Assembly (NCBI GenBank): GCA_902796815.1
Contig: CADBQL010000343.1
Coordinates: forward strand, 1-5,540
Origin: an uncultured Coriobacteriaceae bacterium
GTDB taxonomy: Bacteria; Actinomycetota; Coriobacteriia; Coriobacteriales; Eggerthellaceae
DNA: 5,540 bases
Direction of reading: 5' to 3'
Below the pieces are notes generated by a model. It saw nothing but the letters and a program-made list of their open reading frames with translations, was not told the DNA's origin and searched no databases. Of this stretch, positions 1 to 4,259 are shown piece by piece (position 1 is the first letter of the stretch; each line of letters opens with the position of its first letter). The position numbers and the translations under genes are program-made.

Positions 1-243
1 CTAATCCTCAAGCCAGGCATTGGCCTCAGCTTCGGTGATGGGATGGATATCCTCACCTGAATTGTAAGGGCTGTCTATGCCACCGATACCCCACAGGAAG
101 TACAAACCTCCCTTGGTCTTGTACAGGGTCTCTTCGTATCCAGCAGGGTCTCCGTAATAACTATAGGCGCGGTTACCCAGGGCCTCAGCCTTGCTGGTGT
201 CATAGATATGCCTCTTACCGCCGAACATCGTTGTCTTGCGCAT
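1..243 (-). CDS. Small conserved-looking protein of unknown function (80 aa)
   Basis: This is a complete 80-aa ORF ending in TAG at the left edge of the window. I chose the ATG at 243 because AGGAGG (248-253) lies 4 nt upstream; the in-frame ATG at 267 has no ribosome binding site. The protein is soluble, with no signal peptide or membrane segment. It is rich in Tyr and Gly: a YSYYGDP stretch near residues 27-33, a YKTKGGLYFLWGIGG core at 41-55 and an acidic end, EDIHPITEAEANAWLED. The pattern 'lYkTk.G.yFL.G.GG...Y...EdI.PiteeEA..WLe' resembles, from memory, a family of small uncharacterised proteins found in Firmicutes and Actinobacteria, often in accessory regions. No catalytic motif is visible and no function is assigned. 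By eye its base composition is less GC-rich than the neighbouring metabolic genes, which would fit a more mobile origin, but this is weak evidence. Confidence 0.75.
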   Translation of the reverse strand: MRKTTMFGGKRHIYDTSKAEALGNRAYSYYGDPAGYEETLYKTKGGLYFLWGIGGIDSPYNSGEDIHPITEAEANAWLED

Positions 244-274
244 ACTTCCTCCTAGAAACCGCCACATTACAGAG

Positions 275-288
275 CATGCTTTCGCATG
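275..288 (-). other. Small GNRA-type hairpin in the 5' region of the 1-243 gene
   Basis: On the minus strand CATGC-GAAA-GCATG forms a 5-bp stem closed by a GAAA (GNRA) tetraloop. It would lie in the untranslated leader of the small protein, about 30 nt before its start codon. No T-run follows, so it is not a terminator. It may stabilise the mRNA or be incidental. Confidence 0.35.
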
Positions 289-296
289 TTATTTAC

Positions 297-316
297 ACTA
301 TAACCCATTCGTTATA
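297..316 (-). promoter_or_regulatory. Possible minus-strand -10 box with overlapping TATAAC/GTTATA inverted repeat
   Basis: Reading the minus strand, TATAGT (302-297) matches a -10 element at 5 of 6 positions and is suitably placed upstream of the small gene. No convincing -35 is visible at 17 nt. It overlaps the inverted repeat TATAAC (299-304), 6-nt spacer, GTTATA (311-316), which could be a repressor operator or simply two AT-rich promoter elements. The assignment is tentative. Confidence 0.35.
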
Positions 317-384
317 ATCGCGCGAGCTGAATCGCGACGGCGATTACACGAGCGGCAATGTTCGTTACCGCCTGCGGCTCATTG

Positions 385-390
385 TATACT
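385..390 (+). promoter_or_regulatory. Probable -10 element for the hydroxy-acid dehydrogenase gene
   Basis: TATACT matches the sigma-70-type -10 consensus at 5 of 6 positions and is directly preceded by TG. It lies 34 nt before the start codon at 425, which leaves a short leader. The -35 region (about 361-367, TTCGTTA) is poor, so the promoter may depend on an activator or on the TG-rich upstream edge. Confidence 0.4.
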
Positions 391-424
391 ACTCTCAAAC
401 GCATAACGTGGCGAGGAGGCGTAT

Positions 425-1441
425 ATGGACTGGCAGGAAGTACTCGAAAAAGCACGCGGCGGAATGGGGCCATGCAAGGCGTGCCCCATCTGCGACGGCC
501 GCGCGTGCAAGAACACGATTCCCGGCCCGGGAGCCAAAGGGCGCGGAGACGTGGCCATCCGCAACTATGCAGCCTGGCAGGAAATCCGCGTGAACATGGA
601 CACCCTGCATGAAAACGAGCCGATCAGCACGCAGCTCGAGCTTTTTGGCCGCACGTTCTCACTGCCCGTGTTCGCAGGACCGGTCGGCGCTGTGAAACTG
701 CATTACGGCGACCGCTACAGCGACGCCGAATACAACGACATACTTGTGCCCGCCTGCGCCGACGCGGGCATCGCCGCCTTCGTCGGAGACGGCGTAGATG
801 CTACGGTGCTGCAAGCCGGCACCGCCGCCATCGGCCGGTCGGGAGGTGCGGGCGTACCCACCATCAAACCATGGGACGTCGAGACAGTTCGCGAAAAGAT
901 GCAACTCGCACGCGACTGTGGGGCTTTCGCCATCGCGATGGACATCGACGCGGCGGGACTTCCCTTCCTGCAGAACCGCACGCCCCCAGCCGGCAGCAAA
1001 TCAGCTGATGAGCTTCGCGAGATCATCGAAGCCGCACGTGTGCCCTTCGTAGTAAAAGGTGTCATGACGCCTCGCGCCGCGCTGAAGGCGGCTGAAGCCG
1101 GAGCCGCCGGCATCGTGGTCTCGAATCATGGCGGCCGCGTGCTCGACGGCACTCCTGCAACAGCTGAAGTCCTACCGTCAATCGTGCACGAAATCGGAAA
1201 TGACCTCGCCATCTTGGTAGACGGTGGCATCCGCTCGGGCCTCGACGTCTTCAAGGCGCTCGCGCTCGGAGCCCACGCCGTCATTATGGCGCGCCCGTTC
1301 GTAACCGCCGTCTACGGAGCGCAAGCAGCAGGCGTATCCGCACTCATCGCCAAGCTGCAAGCAGAACTGGCAGATACCATGCGCATGACCGGTGCCAGCT
1401 CATTAGCCGACATCGATGTAAGTCGTATTTGGCTGCGATAA
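425..1441 (+). CDS. FMN-dependent alpha-hydroxy-acid dehydrogenase with N-terminal four-Cys motif
   Basis: The predicted cytosolic flavoenzyme (338 aa) oxidises an (S)-2-hydroxy acid, possibly lactate or glycolate, to the 2-oxo acid using FMN in a TIM barrel. The start at 425 is fixed by GAGGAGG (413-419) 5 nt upstream. Family signatures are clear: VVKG with Lys211 (FMN), SNHGGRVLDG at 233-242 with catalytic His235 and Arg238, VDGGIRSGLDVFKALALGA at 265-283, and Arg290 (FMN phosphate side). The N-terminus has Cys17, Cys20, Cys23 and Cys28 (CxxCxxCxxxxC), absent from classical glycolate and lactate oxidases but familiar, from memory, in homologues from anaerobic Firmicutes and Coriobacteria. 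It could bind a metal or Fe-S cluster and suggests an electron acceptor other than oxygen; that is inference. The usual Tyr-containing N-terminal lid of lactate oxidase is not obvious, so the substrate stays open. It is transcribed alone and converges on the phenylalanine operon. An IDI-2-like function is less likely because the HGGR motif is intact. Confidence 0.88.
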   Translation: MDWQEVLEKARGGMGPCKACPICDGRACKNTIPGPGAKGRGDVAIRNYAAWQEIRVNMDTLHENEPISTQLELFGRTFSLPVFAGPVGAVKLHYGDRYSDAEYNDILVPACADAGIAAFVGDGVDATVLQAGTAAIGRSGGAGVPTIKPWDVETVREKMQLARDCGAFAIAMDIDAAGLPFLQNRTPPAGSKSADELREIIEAARVPFVVKGVMTPRAALKAAEAGAAGIVVSNHGGRVLDGTPATAEVLPSIVHEIGNDLAILVDGGIRSGLDVFKALALGAHAVIMARPFVTAVYGAQAAGVSALIAKLQAELADTMRMTGASSLADIDVSRIWLR

Positions 1442-1477
1442 AACAACGTGTAGATAAGTAGAAGAAAATGATCTGCG

Positions 1478-1523
1478 GGGTGTTCTTGCAAAAGAGTCGC
1501 AGGAACACCCTGCGACTCTTTTT
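1478..1523. terminator. Bidirectional intrinsic terminator between convergent genes
   Basis: AAAGAGTCGCAG (1491-1502) and CTGCGACTCTTT (1510-1521) form a perfect 12-bp stem with a 7-nt loop (GAACACC). On the plus strand a run of five T's (1519-1523) ends the hairpin. On the minus strand the same stem is followed by TTTT, so it can also stop the operon ending at 1577. The flanking segment 1478-1489 (GGGTGTTCTTGC) can instead pair with 1499-1510 (GCAGGAACACCC), 12 bp with one G-U. This competes with the terminator stem. Confidence 0.85.
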
Positions 1524-1576
1524 CCGTTTCTCATGAGACGGAGCGCACATGCGAGATCCAAATGCTCAGGCGTCCT

Positions 1577-2614
1577 CTAGAGTATGTCGGCAACCTCGTA
1601 GATCAGACGCTCGCTCTTTTCCCACCCCAGGCAGGCGTCGGTAATCGACTTGCCGTACACGCCACCACCAACTGGCTGGTTACCGTCTTCGATGTAGCTT
1701 TCGACCATAAAGCCCTTTACGAGCCGCGCCAAGTCAGGGTTATACCGGCACGAGTGCAGAACTTCTTTCATAATGCGCGGTTGCTCGAAGGGGTTCTTGC
1801 CGCTGTTCGAATGATTGCAGTCTACGATGAGCGCCGGGTTCTTTAAATCCCATTGTTCGTAAAGCGAGGCGAGATAGAGCAGCGTCTCGTAATGATAGTT
1901 CGGATGCGTCACACCTTGGCGGTTCACATATCCGCGCAGAATCGCATGGGCGTACGGATTGCCGTACGAATGGCCCTCCCACCCGCGGTATATGAAATCG
2001 TGCTCGTGCTGGGCAGCCATGATGGCATTCATCATCACGGTCAGATCGCCGCTCGTCGGATTCTTCATGCCCACGGGGCAGCCCACGGCGCTCGCCGTCA
2101 AGCGATGCTGCTGATCCTCGACGCTGCGCGCGCCTACCGCGTTGTAGCCGAGCAAGTCGTCCAGGTACTTGTAGTTCTCGGGGTACAGCATCTCGTCCGC
2201 GCAAACGAATCCCGTCTCCTTTACGGCGCGCATATGTAGCTCACGCGTCGCGATGATGCCCTTGAACAGGTCGGGGCTTGCATTGGGGTCGGGTTGGTGC
2301 ACGAGGCCCTTGTAGCCGTCGCCGGTCGTGCGCGGCTTGTTCGTGTAGACGCGCGGCACGATCAACAGCTTGTCGGCAACTTTTTCCTGCACCGGCGCGA
2401 GCCGCGAGATGTAATCGATCACGCTGTCTTCCCGATCTGCCGAGCAAGGGCCGATAATCAGCACAAGCTTGTCGCTTTTTCCCTCGAAGATCGCCTTCAG
2501 CTCTGCCGTGCGTCGCTCAACCGCATCCGACATCTCGCCTGTCAGCGGATACATCTCCTTGACCTCCATCGGGATAGGGAGCTTGCGCCTAAAATCCATG
2601 TTCATCATATTCAT
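1577..2614 (-). CDS. aroF: 3-deoxy-7-phosphoheptulonate (DAHP) synthase, class I AroF/AroG/AroH type
   Basis: This enzyme condenses phosphoenolpyruvate and erythrose 4-phosphate to DAHP, the first step of the shikimate pathway, in the cytosol. The 345-aa length is close to E. coli AroG (350). The start at 2614 has GAGGAGG (2623-2629) 8 nt upstream. Visible motifs are IGPCSADRED (54-63), VPRVYTNKPRTTGDGYKG (86-103), GARSVEDQ (161-168), CPVGMKN (179-185), VDCNHSNSGK (264-273), GFMVESYIEDGNQ (301-313) and YGKSITDACLGWE (320-332). The four metal ligands known from AroG are all present: Cys57, His268, Glu305 and Asp326. PEP-site Arg88, Lys93, Arg163 and Lys184 are also kept. Residues lining the Phe pocket of AroG look different: Gly178 for Ser180 and Tyr209 for Ser211. 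Inhibition by Phe therefore cannot be assumed. It follows pheA by 84 nt with no intervening terminator, so it should be cotranscribed and share the Phe attenuator. The isozyme letter is arbitrary; the enzyme class is certain. Confidence 0.95.
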   Translation of the reverse strand: MNMMNMDFRRKLPIPMEVKEMYPLTGEMSDAVERRTAELKAIFEGKSDKLVLIIGPCSADREDSVIDYISRLAPVQEKVADKLLIVPRVYTNKPRTTGDGYKGLVHQPDPNASPDLFKGIIATRELHMRAVKETGFVCADEMLYPENYKYLDDLLGYNAVGARSVEDQQHRLTASAVGCPVGMKNPTSGDLTVMMNAIMAAQHEHDFIYRGWEGHSYGNPYAHAILRGYVNRQGVTHPNYHYETLLYLASLYEQWDLKNPALIVDCNHSNSGKNPFEQPRIMKEVLHSCRYNPDLARLVKGFMVESYIEDGNQPVGGGVYGKSITDACLGWEKSERLIYEVADIL

Positions 2615-2655
2615 ACTGTCGGCCTCCTCGGCTCATCGAAATATGCGCCGTCCTC

Positions 2656-2670
2656 GTTGGCAGTGCCAAC
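2656..2670. repeat. Perfect short inverted repeat in the pheA-DAHP synthase gap
   Basis: GTTGGC-AGT-GCCAAC is a perfect 6-bp inverted repeat with a 3-nt centre, in the 84-nt gap between pheA and the DAHP synthase gene. No T-run follows on the minus strand, so it is not an intrinsic terminator. It could be an mRNA hairpin that tunes expression of the second gene, or an operator. The rest of the gap holds only the ribosome binding site at 2623-2629. Confidence 0.4.
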
Positions 2671-2698
2671 TGAACGGGAGTTTCCTTTTTACCCAACC

Positions 2699-3793
2699 TT
2701 ATAGCATGCAGTCGGCCGTCGAATAGCGGCCAACCACCTTGACCATCGGACATACGCCCTTCAAAGCCGAAACCATGCGTTGTCCGCTTTCAGAAGAATC
2801 GTCGCCTTCCGCCTCGACGTAGAAATAATAATGCCAGGGAAGGTCTTTCATGGGATGCGAACGCAACACCCGCATGTTGAAACCATAGGCGCCGATGACG
2901 TTGATAGCCTTGGCCAAGCCGCCAGCTTCGTCTTTTACGGTAAACATCAGAATGAACGCGCCTGCGTCATTCGCGCCTTCCGAGGCGCCCTCGACGCGAG
3001 AGAACACAGCGAATCGAGTCGTATTCGACCGGTCCTCGTTAATATCATGGTCGAGAATTTCCATGCCGTACAGCGAAGCCGTCTCGTCGCTGGCGATTGC
3101 CGCTACCGTCGGATCGCCTGCCTCGGCAACTTGTTGCGCAGCGACGGCCGTATTCGCAGCACTTCGAGCCTCGAAGTCGTGCGCCCGAATGTAGGCATGG
3201 CATTGCGCAAGCGCCTGTGGATGGCTGATGACGCTGCGTACTCCTTCCAGCGTAGCTCCGGGCACGCCAAGCAGATTCTGCGCAACGGCAAGATCGTACA
3301 TGCCGTTGACGTGAAGCGACCCCGAAAACATCAAATCGAGCACCTGCCCCACCTCACCGGTGCGGCTGTTTTCCACTGGCAAGACGGCCATGTCGCATGC
3401 GCCCGACTCAACTGCGCTGTAGGCCTCTTCGAAGGATTGGCACGACTCCAAAATCCCATCGGGAAATATACGCGTAGCGGCGATGTGGGCGAACGCGCCT
3501 TCTACACCGCAGTAGGCGACACGCAGGCCTTCCATCAGGCGATGCTGCCAAAGCTTGCTGACGTCCATCGTATCTTGAAGGAACCGGACGTAGAACGAGC
3601 GCATCTGCTCGTCTTCGACAAACGCACTGCATCGTGCTATGACGCGCGCCTCTTGCTTCTTGTCCTCGATGGGAATGCCGCGTTCGCGCTTGTAGGCCGC
3701 CACCGCGCGCACCGCCTCCATGCGCCGCACGAACAACGCCGCCATTTGCTCGTCAACTGTCGCGATCTCTTCCCTCGCCTCATTCAGATCCAT
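2699..3793 (-). CDS. pheA: Bifunctional chorismate mutase / prephenate dehydratase (P-protein)
   Basis: This enzyme converts chorismate to prephenate and then to phenylpyruvate, the Phe-specific branch. The start is the ATG at 3793 because GAGGTGA (3799-3805) lies 5 nt upstream; a longer in-frame reading from 3877 would run through the terminator hairpin. It has 364 aa (E. coli PheA 386). Residues 1-85 are an AroQ chorismate mutase: Arg7, Arg24, Lys35, Asp44, Glu48 and Gln83 match E. coli Arg11, Arg28, Lys39, Asp48, Glu52 and Gln88, but E. coli Arg51 is replaced by Gln47. Residues 90-270 are the dehydratase: RVAYCGVEGAFAH, AVLPVENSRTGEV (136-148), VISHPQALAQC (188-198) and NTTRF (257-261) with catalytic Thr259. 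Residues 278-360 are an ACT domain for Phe feedback, with GGLA and RSHP where E. coli has GALV and ESRP, then WHYYFYVEAEG. It is the first structural gene after the Phe leader and attenuator and is followed by the DAHP synthase gene. Confidence 0.96.
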   Translation of the reverse strand: MDLNEAREEIATVDEQMAALFVRRMEAVRAVAAYKRERGIPIEDKKQEARVIARCSAFVEDEQMRSFYVRFLQDTMDVSKLWQHRLMEGLRVAYCGVEGAFAHIAATRIFPDGILESCQSFEEAYSAVESGACDMAVLPVENSRTGEVGQVLDLMFSGSLHVNGMYDLAVAQNLLGVPGATLEGVRSVISHPQALAQCHAYIRAHDFEARSAANTAVAAQQVAEAGDPTVAAIASDETASLYGMEILDHDINEDRSNTTRFAVFSRVEGASEGANDAGAFILMFTVKDEAGGLAKAINVIGAYGFNMRVLRSHPMKDLPWHYYFYVEAEGDDSSESGQRMVSALKGVCPMVKVVGRYSTADCML

Positions 3794-3821
3794 ACCGCTC
3801 ACCTCGCTGTTCTTTCCATCC

Positions 3822-3858
3822 AAAAAAACCGGCCCTGTCCGAAGAACAGGGCCGGTTT
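3822..3858 (-). terminator. Intrinsic terminator (attenuator) in the pheA leader
   Basis: Read on the minus strand, AAACCGGCCCTGT (3858-3846) pairs perfectly with ACAGGGCCGGTTT (3838-3826) through a 7-nt loop TCTTCGG. The 13-bp stem is followed by seven T's (3828-3822, the first three being shared with the stem). It lies between the leader-peptide stop codon (3881) and the pheA ribosome binding site (3799-3805). It therefore sits upstream of the gene it must control, which is the position of an attenuator and not of an end-of-gene terminator. Confidence 0.9.
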
Positions 3859-3895
3859 GCTTACCAACAAATCGCACCGATTACATCCGGACAGG
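3834..3895 (-). promoter_or_regulatory. Candidate antiterminator pairing of the Phe attenuator
   Basis: On the minus strand CCTGTCCGGA (3895-3886, the last codons of the leader peptide) is complementary to TTCGGACAGG (3843-3834, the loop plus start of the 3' arm of the terminator): 10 bp with one G-U. This pairing and the terminator are mutually exclusive. A ribosome at the leader stop codon (3883-3881) would cover the first segment and favour termination. A ribosome stalled on the Phe codons (3955-3914) would leave it free. A weaker alternative is TCGGT plus TTG (3880-3868) with CAAACCGG (3859-3852). The order of events is inferred from complementarity only. Confidence 0.6.
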
Positions 3896-3985
3896 TCTCG
3901 GGTCTCGAACGCTAAAGTAGAAAGCGTCGGAAAAGTCGCCGAACGCAAACGTAAAGGAAGTAGCAGCGACGATACGGCGAATCAT
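3881..3985 (-). CDS. pheL: Phenylalanine-rich leader peptide of the pheA operon (34 aa)
   Basis: A 34-codon ORF starts with ATG at 3985 and ends with TAA at 3883-3881. A strong Shine-Dalgarno AAGGAGG (3994-4000) sits 8 nt upstream and a good promoter lies just before it. The core reads SFTFAFGDFSDAFYF (residues 10-24): six Phe codons (11, 13, 15, 18, 22, 24; four TTT, two TTC) and Tyr23 within 14 codons. The N-terminus is MIRRIVAAT and the tail is SVRDPRPVRM. It has the same logic as E. coli PheL (leader of pheA) but unrelated sequence and greater length. The product is presumably not needed as a protein; its translation senses charged tRNA-Phe. GACGCT (3928-3923) and AGCGTT (3913-3908) can form a 6-bp hairpin with the F22-Y23-F24 codons in the loop, a possible pause hairpin. 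The stop codon is 22 nt from the terminator stem. The tandem 7-mer CGAGACC-CGAGACC (3907-3894) lies near its end. Function is inferred from architecture. Confidence 0.88.
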   Translation of the reverse strand: MIRRIVAATSFTFAFGDFSDAFYFSVRDPRPVRM

Positions 3986-4023
3986 GTCGTTGGCCTCCTT
4001 CCGTTTCCGAATGCAATGCGGGC

Positions 4024-4052
4024 ATTATACTACAACAATCCTGATTTGCCAG
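4024..4052 (-). promoter_or_regulatory. Promoter of the pheL-pheA-DAHP synthase operon
   Basis: On the minus strand, CTGGCA (4052-4047; 4 of 6 to TTGACA), a 17-nt spacer and TATAAT (4029-4024; 6 of 6) form a good housekeeping promoter. Transcription would start near 4016-4018, giving a leader of about 30 nt before the leader-peptide ATG at 3985. The start of transcription is predicted, not seen. Confidence 0.75.
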
Positions 4053-4071
4053 AAATGAATGAGGACGATTA

Positions 4072-4259
4072 AGCGTTCTAGCGTTACTGCTCGCAGGAAT
4101 CCGCACGTCCCGCAAAACCCCAGGTGAGAACGCGCATCGACTTGTCCTCGTAGCTTTAGAACAATTTAAGTTTGTGTCTGCGGAATCGTCGATGTCGCGC
4201 CCTCACCTGGGGTTTTGCTTTGGAATCTCTCTAGCACAGTGAACTGTAGCGTTCTAGCG
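4072..4259. repeat. 12-bp direct repeats bracketing a structured intergenic segment
   Basis: AGCGTTCTAGCG occurs at 4072-4083 and again at 4248-4259, 176 bp apart. The right copy overlaps the stop codon of the membrane protein gene (4254-4256) and the left copy lies just upstream of the Phe operon promoter. The long inverted repeat sits between them. This could be a target duplication around a small inserted element or two copies of a protein binding site. Immediately inside the right copy is ACAGT-GA-ACTGT (4236-4247), a small dyad. No terminal inverted repeats are found at the inner edges of the direct repeats. Confidence 0.6.
4112..4218. repeat. Long inverted repeat / hairpin (28 paired positions)
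   Basis: GCAAAACCCCAGGTGAG (4112-4128) is perfectly complementary to CTCACCTGGGGTTTTGC (4202-4218). Inside, after a 2x2 internal loop, CGCG (4131-4134) pairs with CGCG (4196-4199). Past a single bulged T (4195), CATCGAC (4135-4141) pairs with GTCGATG (4188-4194). The total is 28 bp closing a 46-nt apical region (4142-4187) that is AT-richer. On either strand the 3' arm ends in GGGGTTTTGC, so it may serve as the terminator of the 4254-5279 gene and insulate the Phe operon promoter. A structured small RNA or a small mobile element is also possible. Confidence 0.7.

Noticed and set aside
1853..2239. Plus-strand ORF of 128 codons inside the DAHP synthase gene, and similar overlapping ORFs there.
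   Set aside because: It is a shadow of a strongly conserved gene on the minus strand, with no recognisable protein.
3794..3877. A 28-residue N-terminal extension of pheA starting at 3877.
   Set aside because: It would be encoded by the terminator hairpin and has no Shine-Dalgarno. The start at 3793 has GAGGTGA at good spacing and gives a normal AroQ N-terminus.
3822..3985. T-box riboswitch upstream of pheA.
   Set aside because: The T-box consensus sequence and specifier-loop architecture are not seen. The Phe-rich translated leader explains the arrangement better.
2780..4072. A 430-codon plus-strand open reading frame.
   Set aside because: It is antisense to pheA and the Phe leader, lacks a proper ribosome binding site and family motifs, and its translation is of the His/Arg-rich type expected from the opposite strand of a GC-rich gene.
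4084..4247. Integron attC site, because of an imperfect hairpin of about 100 nt.
   Set aside because: The required RYYYAAC and GTTRRRY core sites at the ends are not present, and no integrase or cassette context is visible.
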